NCBI GenBank assembly: GCA_036489315.1
Contig: DASXFZ010000064.1
Span: 104,585 to 143,946 of the forward strand
Direction of reading: 5' to 3'
DNA: 39,362 bases
Source of the DNA: Candidatus Cybelea sp.
Lineage (GTDB): Bacteria; Vulcanimicrobiota; Vulcanimicrobiia; Vulcanimicrobiales; Vulcanimicrobiaceae
Each line of letters starts with the position of its first letter. Positions within the stretch are counted from its first letter, which is position 1. Position numbers and translations under genes: made by a program. Of this stretch, positions 1-8,873 are shown one piece after another. The notes under the pieces are model-generated. The model saw only the letters and a program-made list of their open reading frames with translations. It ran no database searches and was not told where the DNA came from.

Positions 1-2
1 CG

Positions 3-608
3 ACGGTGATCTCGCTGCCGCGCTTGGAGAGCGACGGCGTGCGGCTCCGCGACGAAAATCGACGGCTCGCCAAAGAGAACGCGCGGCTTCACGAACTCGC
101 CGCCGCGTACGCTGCGACCACCGCAGTTCGTCCGGTCGTAACGCTCTACGACGGCATCGAGGCCCGCGTCATCGGCTTTCCGCCGGAGAACGAGTCGCGA
201 GCCGTGACGATCGATCGGGGCTCGAACGCCGGGATCCACAAGGACGACGGAGTTATCGCCGCAGAGGGTGTCGTCGGACGCATCGTCTCGGTGTCGCCGT
301 TCTCGAGCACGGTGCTGCTGGTCACCGATTACGCAAGCCGTATTCCCGCCGTCGTGCGGCGCGGGCGCTGGTGGGGCATCGCCCGCGGGAACCTTTCGAG
401 CGTCGTCATCGAGTACGTCGAGCAAGACGCGCCGCTGCGCGCCGGCGACGTCGTCGTCACCGGCGAAGGGCGGTCGTTTCGCTCGGGAGTTCCCATCGGA
501 ACGATTGCCGCCGTCGAACGCGGCAGCACAACGCTCTATCAGACGGCCATCTTGAAGCCTTTCGTCGATCTCGGCGCCCTCGACCGCGTTGTCGTCGTCT
601 CGAAGTAA
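3..608 (+). CDS. mreC: Rod shape-determining protein MreC (5' end outside window)
   Basis: MreC is a bitopic periplasmic scaffold that links MreB and MreD to the elongation peptidoglycan synthases. The visible part starts inside the heptad-rich coiled coil (LESDGVRLRDENRRLAKENA) that follows the membrane anchor. It then runs through the two small beta-barrel domains typical of the family, with glycine/valine-rich strands such as DRGSNAGIHKDDGV and GDVVVTGEGR. The N-terminal transmembrane segment must lie upstream of the window, so a GTG at position 6 is probably internal. The frame is open to the window edge. The 3' end overlaps the likely mreD start by about 20 nt, and the order mreC-mreD-mrdA supports the call. 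The identification is firm; only the start is missing. Confidence 0.9.
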   Translation, partial: TVISLPRLESDGVRLRDENRRLAKENARLHELAAAYAATTAVRPVVTLYDGIEARVIGFPPENESRAVTIDRGSNAGIHKDDGVIAAEGVVGRIVSVSPFSSTVLLVTDYASRIPAVVRRGRWWGIARGNLSSVVIEYVEQDAPLRAGDVVVTGEGRSFRSGVPIGTIAAVERGSTTLYQTAILKPFVDLGALDRVVVVSK

Positions 609-1116
609 GCCGCACGAAGCCCCGTTCGTCGGACCGCCCTGGTATGTGGCGGCGGCTTGGCTTGTTGCGGCCGTCGTCGCGCAAGCGACGATCGTGCACG
701 CGCTGGCGATCCGCAACGTCGTACCCAGCCTCGTTTTAGTCGTCGTCGTGTGGTACGCGATCCGGGTCGACGCGCGGCGCGCGGCCGTCTATGGTTTGGC
801 CGCCGGCCTGTGCGAAGATGTGCTCTCCCCGGGAACCGGGGCCGCATGGATGCTTTCAACCGGCATCAGCGCCGTTATCGCTAGCATGCTCTCGCGCGGT
901 TTTTTTGCCGACTCCATTCCGCTTGTAACGGGAATCACGCTCGTAGTGACGCTGCTGCGTGCGCTGCTCTTCTGGGTTGCGATGGCGCTTATGGGTTATC
1001 CGGCCGGGCTCGGCATGATGCACCTGCACGAGGCGCTCTTCGCGGGACTTCTCAACGCGACGACCGTCGTCGTCGCGATGATCGCCTACCGGCGCTACGA
1101 CGCCCTCAAGCGGTGA
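589..1116 (+). CDS. mreD: Rod shape-determining membrane protein MreD
   Basis: This is a 175-residue integral membrane protein of the MreD family, part of the Rod complex that positions lateral-wall synthesis. After a short polar N terminus it shows about five hydrophobic segments: VAAAWLVAAVVAQATIV, VVPSLVLVVVVWYAIRV, a glycine-rich stretch around residue 70, and two C-terminal helices. The segment AAVYGLAAGLCEDVLSPGTG resembles the conserved GxxxGLxxDxxS region of MreD. The longest frame starts at TTG 589, inside mreC. A GTG at 643 is an alternative that leaves less N-terminal sequence before the first helix. The stop overlaps the mrdA start as GTGA. Family assignment rests on position between mreC and mrdA, hydropathy and length. 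Confidence 0.85.
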   Translation: MSSSRSKPHEAPFVGPPWYVAAAWLVAAVVAQATIVHALAIRNVVPSLVLVVVVWYAIRVDARRAAVYGLAAGLCEDVLSPGTGAAWMLSTGISAVIASMLSRGFFADSIPLVTGITLVVTLLRALLFWVAMALMGYPAGLGMMHLHEALFAGLLNATTVVVAMIAYRRYDALKR

Positions 1117-2969
1117 GCCTGCCGCGAACTCCACGGGCCTCGGGATGGCGCCTGCCGGTATGGCGTCTCGCTGCGTTTTGCGCGATCGTCGTGCTCGCGC
1201 TCGCGGCTCTGACCGCGCGCCTCATCGAGGTACAGCTCGTTGACGGCGAACGCTACCGCGCCGCCGCGCAAGCGAATCAAATTCGCTTGATTCCGGTCGC
1301 AGCGCCGCGCGGAATGATCTACGATCGCCACGGTGCGATCATGGCGCGCAGCAGTCCCTCGTTCGTCGTCGGACTGATTCCCTCGGAGGTGACGGACGCT
1401 CGCACCGAGCTCGCGACGCTCTCGCCGATCGTCGGCGTCGACGAGGCTACGCTTTGGGATCGGCTGCTCCGTCATCGCGGCGTTGCGTATCCGAGCTTTG
1501 CCGCCGTCGCGGCAAACGAGCCGTACGGTCCGGTCGTACTCGCAAGCGGTCTACCCGTGGCGACCGTCGCGCGGCTCTCCGAGGTGCTTTCGGATCTGCC
1601 GGGCGTCGACCTCGAGGTGCAGCCGATCCGCGACTATCCGCAAGGACCGGTTGCGTCGCATCTGATCGGGTACGTCGGTGCGATCACACAAGAAGAGTAC
1701 GAGCGCCTCAAACATCAGGGATACACTCCCAACGACGTCATCGGCAAGGACGGGCTGGAATTCTCCTACGACCGCTATCTGCGCGGCGTGCCGGGGGGCC
1801 AACGCGTCGTCGTCGACGCGACCGGTGCGGTCGTTTCGACGATCAAGTTGGGCTCGAAGCCGCCGATTTCGGGCGACGCGCTGATCACGAACGTCGACTG
1901 GCGCTTACAGCGAATCGTCGAAGCGGCGCTTGCCGACGGACTGCGCGCCGCCGGTCATGGCCGCCGCCTCTCGGGCGCGGTCGTCGCGGAGGATCCGTGG
2001 AACGGCGGTATCCTCGCGCTGGCGAGTTACCCGAACTACAATCCGAACGACTTCGCCGCCAATCGCTGGAAACGAGTTGCCTACGATTTGACCGACGCGT
2101 CGCAGCCCTTGTTCGACCGCGCGATCGCCGCCGCCACGCCGACCGGGTCGACGTTCAAGATGGTGACCGGCTCGGCGGCGTTGACCGAAGGCGTCGTGAA
2201 GGTCGATCAGGTCGTCTACGACACGGGCGGTTGGGACTGCGGCGGCTATTACGCGCGCGACATTGCGGCCGGCGGCCTGGGCAACACGACCTTCGTGCCG
2301 GCGCTTGCCGCGTCGAGCGACGGTTATTTCTTTCGGCTCGCATGGTGGCTCGGCAACGCACGTCTGCGCAAATACGCACTCGCCTTCGGACTCGACGCCA
2401 AGTCGGGGGTCGATCTTCCCGGTGAAAACGAAGGGAACTGGCCGACCAACGCGTGGGAGATGCGCGCGTTCGGCGTCCCGATGGAGCCAAGCGATGCTTG
2501 TTTCTTAGGCATCGGACAAGGCGCGATGCAAGCGACGCCGCTGCAGATGGACAACGTGGCCTCAGCCGTGATCAACGGCGGCGCGTTGTACAAGCCGCAA
2601 ATCGTGCGCGAGATCCGCGGACCGGACGGACGCGTCGTGCAGCGCTTCTCACCGCAGGTAATTCGCCAAGTTCCGGTTACCGATTCGGCGCTCGCCGCGG
2701 TACGCGCCGGCATGGCGAAGGTAACCGACCCGGGCGGCACAGCCTACGGTTTGGCGATCGACGGACTGCCGTATTCTGGAAAGACGGGCACGGTGGAAAC
2801 GGCGGGCGGGAACGGCCCAAACACGACGTGGTTCATCGCCTGGGCGCCCACGGCGCACCCGAGACTCACGTTGGCCGTCTTCGTCGATCGCAGCGGGGGC
2901 TACGGCGCGACCGTCGCCGCGCCGATCGCGCGGCAGATCCTCGTGAAATACTTTAACAAAAAGCCCTAG
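1113..2969 (+). CDS. mrdA: Penicillin-binding protein 2 (elongasome transpeptidase)
   Basis: This is a class B PBP, the D,D-transpeptidase that cross-links peptidoglycan during cell elongation together with RodA and MreCD. It is 618 residues, normal for PBP2. Residues 17-40 form the single N-terminal membrane anchor (LAAFCAIVVLALAAL). The dimerisation/pedestal domain follows, with APRGMIYDRHG near residue 68 and a VIGKDGLE-type motif near residue 207. The catalytic domain has all three active-site motifs: SxxK as S346-T-F-K349, SxD as S401-S-D403, and KTG as K557-T-G559. The GTG start overlaps the mreD stop (GTGA at 1113-1116). No rodA is visible downstream. The gene ends tail to tail with the HEAT-like gene, and the two stop codons share a CTAG. 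Confidence 0.95.
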   Translation: MSLPRTPRASGWRLPVWRLAAFCAIVVLALAALTARLIEVQLVDGERYRAAAQANQIRLIPVAAPRGMIYDRHGAIMARSSPSFVVGLIPSEVTDARTELATLSPIVGVDEATLWDRLLRHRGVAYPSFAAVAANEPYGPVVLASGLPVATVARLSEVLSDLPGVDLEVQPIRDYPQGPVASHLIGYVGAITQEEYERLKHQGYTPNDVIGKDGLEFSYDRYLRGVPGGQRVVVDATGAVVSTIKLGSKPPISGDALITNVDWRLQRIVEAALADGLRAAGHGRRLSGAVVAEDPWNGGILALASYPNYNPNDFAANRWKRVAYDLTDASQPLFDRAIAAATPTGSTFKMVTGSAALTEGVVKVDQVVYDTGGWDCGGYYARDIAAGGLGNTTFVPALAASSDGYFFRLAWWLGNARLRKYALAFGLDAKSGVDLPGENEGNWPTNAWEMRAFGVPMEPSDACFLGIGQGAMQATPLQMDNVASAVINGGALYKPQIVREIRGPDGRVVQRFSPQVIRQVPVTDSALAAVRAGMAKVTDPGGTAYGLAIDGLPYSGKTGTVETAGGNGPNTTWFIAWAPTAHPRLTLAVFVDRSGGYGATVAAPIARQILVKYFNKKP

Positions 2970-3283
2970 TTTAGCAATTCGAGCGTGCGCGCAAGGCGCG
3001 CGGCGCGTTCGCCGCGATGCGTCGCGAAAAAGCGCTCGAGCTCGTCGTTGCGCCCACCCCCGGTCAGGACTCGAGCCGCAGCCAGCGCAACGGCTTCGTC
3101 GGAGTCGTCGAGCGCGCGCTGCAGCAGCTCGACCGTCGTAGGATCCTCCACTGCGCCGATGGCGAAGATGAAGTCGACTCGCTGCGCCGCGGAGAGCTTC
3201 GAGTACTGGGACGCGATAAAATCGTCGGCGGGCGGTTCTTCCCGGCGAAAAGCGCGCGTGAGCGCGTCGAAGATTCCCGGCAC
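2966..3283 (-). CDS. Small HEAT-like repeat protein, function unknown
   Basis: This is a small soluble protein of about 105 residues. The segment DPTTVELLQRALDDSDEAVA followed by LAAARVL has the spacing of a HEAT/PBS-lyase-type helical repeat, and a second degenerate repeat (ELERFFATHRGERAARLART) ends the protein. The segment SKLSAAQRVDFIFAIGA could be a further helix pair. I chose GTG 3283 because a GGAG lies about 6 nt upstream. An ATG at 3358 would extend the protein by 25 arginine/serine-rich residues that overlap the end of the preceding gene and look like shadow sequence. It lies directly downstream of the DUF11-repeat gene on the same strand, so the two are probably co-transcribed. A scaffolding or interaction role is possible but not shown. 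Confidence 0.6.
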   Translation of the reverse strand: MPGIFDALTRAFRREEPPADDFIASQYSKLSAAQRVDFIFAIGAVEDPTTVELLQRALDDSDEAVALAAARVLTGGGRNDELERFFATHRGERAARLARTLELLN

Positions 3284-3299
3284 CCCGAACTCCGATACC

Positions 3300-6200
3300 T
3301 TAAGCGACCGAATGCAGCGACGCGACGACCGCATCGAGCGCGGAATCGAGCGCGACATCCTCGTGGTGCGCGAGCACGTCGATGAAGTCGTTTGAATCGG
3401 CGTCGAGCAACGCGTCGAGGGCGTCGATCAGCCTCGCGCGATAGGCGAAGAATGCGCCGCCTTGCGACGGCAAAAGGCGCGCGAGCGCCGCCCACGGCGC
3501 CGCCGTGGCGAGCGGTGTCAGGGCCAGCCGGTCGCCAAGTTCGCGCAGCTCGACGGGGTCGAGCGCGCCGCGCAGAGCGAGCGCGACCGTTGGCGGCTCC
3601 TCCGGCACGCCCCGCGCCGCCGCGGCCTCGGCGATCAGGCGCTCGAGCGTCGACCGCAGCGAGGGCGTCTCCACGTCGCGCGGGGCGATCGCATAACCGG
3701 GCAATCGCAATTTGATGAAGAGGCGATCGAACTCGTCGCGCAGGAGTTCTTTTGTTGCGCTGAGAGCGCCGCAGCGCGCGTCGCCGATGGCGTCGGGCAA
3801 GAAGGCGCGCAGTGCGAAGATGTGCGTTATCAATCCGCCGAAGCGCGCTTCGCGCAGGAAGCGCGCCGTGCGGCCGAGGCGCTGCGCGGTAAACGCCGTC
3901 AGCGTCGCCGTGGTCCCCGCCGCTTCGGCCGCGCTCACGCTTTCGTAAATCTCAAGTGGGCTCTCCGGCTCGCTTTGCGTGCCAGGAGAAAGCTGGGCTA
4001 AGGCAAACGCGCCGTTACCCTCGGCGACCGGCGTCGCCGGCGGCAGCGCGACGAAGCGGTCCTGCGTGAGCGCCGGCGCGCGATCGCTCGCTGCCGGACC
4101 GATCATTCCGTCAAGTCCGAACGGCAGTCCGGCGATTGCGTTGGCGAAGATCGGCGTCGCGCGAACTCGAAGTTCATCCGAGACGATCTCATCATCGCGA
4201 TCGCCGTCGTAGCGAACGTGCGCGCTCAGCGCGATCGACGTACCGCCCGCCATGGCGTTGTGAACCACGCTGCGCCAGCGGATCGCGGCTTCGACGCCGG
4301 GGTCGACCTCGCTGAGGATGACGCCTTCCCCGCAGCAGACCGGCGGGAGCGCGCCGCCATCGCGGATCGGAACGTCGTTGATCGTCGTGGAGTTGGGAAC
4401 ATAGATGAGCGAATCCGGCATTGCCGTTGCGATCGCGACGAGACGCGCGGTTCCGTCCCCGCCGTTGCGCACTTGCAGCGTCCATTCCACCGTGTCACCC
4501 GGCGAGACGACGTCCGCGGGTTCGCTGCGCAGAACGCCGACGGAAAAGTCCGGCTCGGCGCTGGTGGCAATCGTCAAGCGCGCCAGCGGCACGGGAAGGA
4601 CACCGTCAGCGGTGACAACGCCGTCGACCGTAACCGGCCAGTCCTTGGCGAGTCCTCGCAGCAGACGCAGCCCGAGGCGAGCCCGTGCCGCCGCGCCGGG
4701 TGCCAGCTCGCCGAAGAGCAGCGACGACCGCTCGCGCGTCGCGCCGTCGACGCTCTCGAGCCGCGCCTCCGATGAGAGGTAGGTGCGTAGGCGGACGTCG
4801 TGCGCGATATCCGTGCCGATGTTGGTCACGAGAACGTCGACGTCGGCGAGCTGATTGGGCCGCAGCACCTGTTCGCCCGCGAGATCCAAACGCGACGACT
4901 CCGCGTCGAAACCGGGATGCGAGTCGACGCGCCACGACGCCTCGGGCAGCCGAATCTCGCCGAGCTCGCGCGTGTGCAGGCCGGCGCCGATTCGGATCTC
5001 GGTCGCGTCGGCACACGGGGACGGCACGCGAGCGCGCAGCGTAAAGCGCCGCGAGGCGTACGCTTCGATCGGCCCAAGCTCGAGGGTATCTCGATGCGAG
5101 CCGACCGAACTGCGCTCGATCGAGAGCCGCGAACCGCCTTCGAAAACGCTGAGGTCTTCGAGCGGCGGCAGGATGCGCAGCCGCAGCACGCCGTCGTTGG
5201 CGTCGGCGCTTCCTTCGTTTTCGAGTGCGATGGCCGCTTCGATCTCGCCGCCCGGCGCAACGGTCGCGTTTCCCGTACGGATCAGCGTGTTGCGGCGCGG
5301 CGCGAAGGCCGGCTCGGAACGGACGACGACGCTGCACTCTAAACGCCGCTCGTTTTGTGCCCCCGACGGTTCCCAGTCGAGCGTTGCCGTTGCCGAAACG
5401 ATCGTACCGTTCGCTGCCGGAGCGAGCAAAACGGCGTCGGCGCAGAGCGTGACTCCCGAACCTGTGCCGATCGGGCCGAGCTGGAAACGCAGGTCTTTGC
5501 GGCGCTCGCGAACCGGACGGCCGTCGATCGTCGTCGCGCCGCGAATGAAGAGCAGTCCCTCGGAGAGCTCGATCACAGCGGTCACTCTAGACGCCGCGGC
5601 AGTTCCCGCGTTGAAGGCGCGCAGCGTGAACCGTACCTGTTGTCCGGGCCGCAAATCCGCAAACGGCGCGGCCCCTAACGTCGTGTGCGGGTCACTGAAA
5701 TCGGGTGCGGACGCGATCGTGAGCGACGCCGGCTCGAGTGCAAAGCCCGCCGTCTCCTGCGAAGCAATTTCGGCGCGTGCGACGACCTGCGTACCGCCGG
5801 CCAACGGGTTGTCGATCGCGAGGCGATAAACCAACGTTGCAGAGGCGCGGGCCGGAAGCGATTGCAGGATGACCGGCGCGTGCAGCCGGTCGAACGGCGC
5901 GCCCAGCCCGCGTTCGATCTCACGTCCGTTTAACGCAGCCGAGCCAGCGACGTACGTCGAGTTTTCCGGAATGGGAGCCGCGACGATCACGTCACGTGCG
6001 GTCGATTCGCCCGCATTGTGAATGCGAATCGTAACTTGCGCTTGGGAGCCCGGAATGGGATCCGCCAGCGGCTCGATCGCGATTCGCGTCAGCGCGTTGG
6101 CCAACTGCGGTTTGCTGCGGGCGACTAGGCGGACGACGTTCGAGCCGGTCGGCGGTAACTCGAACGAGGCAACCGCTGCCTGCAGTTCGACGATCGTACC

Positions 6201-6578
6201 GTTTTCGATCGCACCCGCGACGCTGTAAGCGATTTCGACGCGGCGCTCTTCATCGGCCGCCACGTCGCCGACGGAGGCGCCGGCGCGAGAGAGCAGGGGC
6301 GAGTTGCCGGACTCGTCATCGAGTTCGCGGCCGTTGAGGCGCCCGCTGCCGACGAGATAGACGAGTCCGTCGGGGAGGTTGAAACGAATCCGAACGCCGG
6401 TCGCCGTTGCGCCTCCGTGGTTGCGGAACGTGAAGCCGGCCTGGACCGTGACCCCAGGTTCCAACTCGCGCTCGGGCGAAACGACGAGCGTCCGCAGCCG
6501 CTCCGGCAACGTCGGTGCTCCAGGCGCGAAAACCTCGGAGAGAGGTCGCATGACGCGGGGACGATTCGCCGCGGGCAA
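3300..6578 (-). CDS. Large protein with six DUF11/CARDB-like beta-sandwich repeats
   Basis: This is a 1092-residue protein of unknown function. Six tandem immunoglobulin-like units begin near residues 41, 176, 311, 442, 574 and 693. Each opens with a P-G/N...F/W/V-x-N strand (PGVTVQAGFTFRN, PGSQAQVTIRIHN, PGQQVRFTLRAFN, PGDTVEWTLQVRN). Four carry the DUF11 hallmark of the type LPDGLVYLVGSGRLNGREL, IPENSTYVAGSAALNGREI or MPDSLIYVPNSTTINDVPI. A proline-rich linker (about 810-875) leads to a mostly helical C-terminal region of about 215 residues. No signal peptide or membrane helix is visible, which is unusual for DUF11 proteins. The TTG at 6578 has GGGAG about 5 nt upstream; an ATG at 6551 (residue 10) lacks a clear ribosome site. 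The HEAT-like gene follows. Confidence 0.8.
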   Translation of the reverse strand: MPAANRPRVMRPLSEVFAPGAPTLPERLRTLVVSPERELEPGVTVQAGFTFRNHGGATATGVRIRFNLPDGLVYLVGSGRLNGRELDDESGNSPLLSRAGASVGDVAADEERRVEIAYSVAGAIENGTIVELQAAVASFELPPTGSNVVRLVARSKPQLANALTRIAIEPLADPIPGSQAQVTIRIHNAGESTARDVIVAAPIPENSTYVAGSAALNGREIERGLGAPFDRLHAPVILQSLPARASATLVYRLAIDNPLAGGTQVVARAEIASQETAGFALEPASLTIASAPDFSDPHTTLGAAPFADLRPGQQVRFTLRAFNAGTAAASRVTAVIELSEGLLFIRGATTIDGRPVRERRKDLRFQLGPIGTGSGVTLCADAVLLAPAANGTIVSATATLDWEPSGAQNERRLECSVVVRSEPAFAPRRNTLIRTGNATVAPGGEIEAAIALENEGSADANDGVLRLRILPPLEDLSVFEGGSRLSIERSSVGSHRDTLELGPIEAYASRRFTLRARVPSPCADATEIRIGAGLHTRELGEIRLPEASWRVDSHPGFDAESSRLDLAGEQVLRPNQLADVDVLVTNIGTDIAHDVRLRTYLSSEARLESVDGATRERSSLLFGELAPGAAARARLGLRLLRGLAKDWPVTVDGVVTADGVLPVPLARLTIATSAEPDFSVGVLRSEPADVVSPGDTVEWTLQVRNGGDGTARLVAIATAMPDSLIYVPNSTTINDVPIRDGGALPPVCCGEGVILSEVDPGVEAAIRWRSVVHNAMAGGTSIALSAHVRYDGDRDDEIVSDELRVRATPIFANAIAGLPFGLDGMIGPAASDRAPALTQDRFVALPPATPVAEGNGAFALAQLSPGTQSEPESPLEIYESVSAAEAAGTTATLTAFTAQRLGRTARFLREARFGGLITHIFALRAFLPDAIGDARCGALSATKELLRDEFDRLFIKLRLPGYAIAPRDVETPSLRSTLERLIAEAAAARGVPEEPPTVALALRGALDPVELRELGDRLALTPLATAAPWAALARLLPSQGGAFFAYRARLIDALDALLDADSNDFIDVLAHHEDVALDSALDAVVASLHSVA

Positions 6579-6640
6579 CGGCGCTCCCGCGCTCGCCCGC
6601 GCCGTGCGTTATATTGTTTTTTAGGAAGGATCGCTAGAGT

Positions 6641-7837
6641 ATGCTCGCAGTTCACGAAGACCGTCTCGCCGCCGCCGTCGCACGGCTGGGTGCGGAGAAC
6701 GCGTTCGAGATTTTGGCCCGCGCTCGAGAACTCGAAGCTGCCGGGCGCCGCGTCGTTCACATGGAGATCGGCGAGCCCGATTTCGATACGCCGGCGGAGA
6801 TCAAAAAAGCCGCGGTAGACGCGCTGTACGATAATCACACCCACTACACGCCGTCGAGCGGGCTGCTCTCCTTGCGCGAGACGATCGCCGACTATGCCAG
6901 CCGCTTTCGCAACATCACGCCGGCCTGGAACGCCGACAACGTCGTGATCTCACCCGGCGCGAAGCCGGTGATCTGGAACACGCTGAGCGCGCTGCTCAAT
7001 CCCGGCGACGACTTCATCTACTTCGATCCCGCCTACCCTGCGTACGCATCGGCCGCGAGCTATCTGGAGGCCAACGTGCACGCGATCCCGCTGCGCGAGT
7101 CGCGCAACTGGCGCATGGACCTCGACGAGCTCGCCCGCCGCGTCAGCGCGAAGACGAAGCTCGTCGTGATCAACTCGCCCCACAATCCCACCGGCGGGGT
7201 CCTGACGCGCGGCGACCTGGAGTTTATCGCCGACCTGGCGCAGCAGTACGATTTTCTCGTTCTCGCCGACGAGATCTACAGCCGCAATTTCTACCTCGAC
7301 ACGCCGTTCTTGTCGATCTCGTCGCTGCCGGGGATGCGGGAACGGACGATCGTCGTCGACGGTTTCTCGAAGGCGTACGCGATGACGGGCTGGCGGCTCG
7401 GTTATGCGATCCTGCCCGAACGGCTGGCGCGCACGGTGACGCTCTTCAACAACAATACGTTTAGCTGCGTCGCCACCTTCGTCCAGATGGCCGGGATTGC
7501 GGCGCTGACCGGATCGGACGAGCCGGTGCTGCGAATGAACGAGATCTTTCGCCAGCGGCGTGACCGGCTCGTGAACGGCCTCAATCAAATTCCCAATGTC
7601 TCGTGCTTACTGCCGGAAGGCGCGTTCTACGCGTTTCCAAACGTCTCGTCGATCACGCAGGACGACCGCGGTCTCGCCAAGTTTCTCCTGGAGGAGGGCG
7701 GCGTTGCCTGCGGCGGCGGCTCGTCGTTCGGAGCGGCCGGCAAAGGTTATCTGCGATTCTCTTATGCCGCCTCGCTGGAAGATATCGACTGGGCGCTGGA
7801 ATCGATCGAGCACAACCTGCGCAAGTTCAAGGGGTAA
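6641..7837 (+). CDS. PLP-dependent class I/II aminotransferase, AspC-like
   Basis: This 398-residue enzyme belongs to fold-type I aminotransferases and probably transfers amino groups between an acidic or aromatic amino acid and a 2-oxo acid. Visible signatures are the substrate loop GEPDFDTP (residues 44-51), the cofactor-contacting INSPHNPTGG with N182, D210 and Y213 in LADEIYSR, the Schiff-base lysine K244 in DGFSKAYAMTGWRLGY, and a C-terminal YLRFSYA arginine that should bind the substrate carboxylate. An AGGAAGGA at 6623-6630 lies about 10 nt before the ATG. A TATATT at 6610-6615 could be a -10 box, but no good -35 is seen. It ends convergently with trpS, overlapping by 11 bp. Exact substrate cannot be set from sequence; aspartate or another standard amino acid is most likely. 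Confidence 0.9.
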   Translation: MLAVHEDRLAAAVARLGAENAFEILARARELEAAGRRVVHMEIGEPDFDTPAEIKKAAVDALYDNHTHYTPSSGLLSLRETIADYASRFRNITPAWNADNVVISPGAKPVIWNTLSALLNPGDDFIYFDPAYPAYASAASYLEANVHAIPLRESRNWRMDLDELARRVSAKTKLVVINSPHNPTGGVLTRGDLEFIADLAQQYDFLVLADEIYSRNFYLDTPFLSISSLPGMRERTIVVDGFSKAYAMTGWRLGYAILPERLARTVTLFNNNTFSCVATFVQMAGIAALTGSDEPVLRMNEIFRQRRDRLVNGLNQIPNVSCLLPEGAFYAFPNVSSITQDDRGLAKFLLEEGGVACGGGSSFGAAGKGYLRFSYAASLEDIDWALESIEHNLRKFKG

Positions 7838-8825
7838 ACTTCATCGCGCGCCGCACGTCGGCGAGCGTATCGGCGGCGATGGACCGCGTACGAGCCGTCC
7901 CGTCGTCGATGATCTTTGTAACCACTGCGGGATCGCTGCGGTACTGCGCGTAGCGCTCGCGCACCGGGCGAAGATACGCGTTGAGCGCTTCGGCGAACTC
8001 GGCCTTATCCTGCACGCAGCCGAGGGCTCCCGAGCGGCAGCCTTCGGCGATCGCGTCGAGCCGGAGCGGATTGACGAAACGCCATAAAGCAAAGAGCGGG
8101 CAGATCTCCGGACGGCCCGGGTCGCCGCGCCGCACCTTGAGCGGATCGGTCAGCATCGAGCGCACCTTCTGCGTGGTCGTCTCCTCGTCGTCGGCGATCA
8201 GGATCGCGTTGTCGTAGGATTTGCTCATCTTGCGCCCGTCCGTGCCGGGCACTTCGGGAAACTCGGAGAGCGTCGGCTTCGGCTCGACGAGGATCTCGCC
8301 GCCCTCGCCGTAGAGATGATTGAACCGGCGGACGATCTCGCGCCCGAGCTCCAAGTGCGCGACCTGGTCGCGACCGACCGGCACGTATTGACCCCGCACG
8401 ACGGCGATGTCGCAGAGCTGCAGCAGCGGGTATCCGAGAAAGCCGTAGGTCGCGATGCTCTGACCGAGCGCCTCGATCTGCCCCTTGTACGTCGGTACGC
8501 GTTCGAGCCACGAGACGGGGGTGATGATCGAGAGAAGCGTGTGCAGCTCGGAGATTTCGGGGACGCCGGACTGCAGAAAGATCGTGCAGCGCCTGGGGTC
8601 GACGCCGGCGGCGAGCCAAACGGCAACCATCGCTTCGCGCGCGTCGCAAACGACCTGCGGATCGGCGAACTGCGTGGTGTAGGCGTGCAAGTCGGCGATT
8701 TCAAAGAACGCGTCGTCGTTCTCGCAATATTTTTCCCACTGCGTGAGAACGCCGACGAGATGGCCGAGATGAAGCGGGCCGCTGGGCCGCATTCCCGACA
8801 TCACGCGCCGTTTGATCGGATTCAT
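7827..8825 (-). CDS. trpS: Tryptophanyl-tRNA synthetase
   Basis: This is a class Ic aminoacyl-tRNA synthetase that charges tRNA-Trp. At 332 residues it has normal bacterial TrpRS length. It carries the HIGH-like signature HLGH (residues 19-22) after SGMRPSGPL, the KMSKS loop (199-203) in GRKMSKSYDN, and the conserved VGRDQVAHLELGREI segment (residues 150-164). Start ATG 8825 follows the thiD stop by about 48 nt, so it is probably the last gene of a thiE-thiD-trpS run. The stop lies inside the 3' end of the opposite aminotransferase gene. Nothing indicates truncation. Confidence 0.95.
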   Translation of the reverse strand: MNPIKRRVMSGMRPSGPLHLGHLVGVLTQWEKYCENDDAFFEIADLHAYTTQFADPQVVCDAREAMVAVWLAAGVDPRRCTIFLQSGVPEISELHTLLSIITPVSWLERVPTYKGQIEALGQSIATYGFLGYPLLQLCDIAVVRGQYVPVGRDQVAHLELGREIVRRFNHLYGEGGEILVEPKPTLSEFPEVPGTDGRKMSKSYDNAILIADDEETTTQKVRSMLTDPLKVRRGDPGRPEICPLFALWRFVNPLRLDAIAEGCRSGALGCVQDKAEFAEALNAYLRPVRERYAQYRSDPAVVTKIIDDGTARTRSIAADTLADVRRAMKFTP

Positions 8826-8873
8826 CCGCGCGTCAATGCGGCTAGCCGGCGCCCAATGCCTCTCCGGCAGCGC

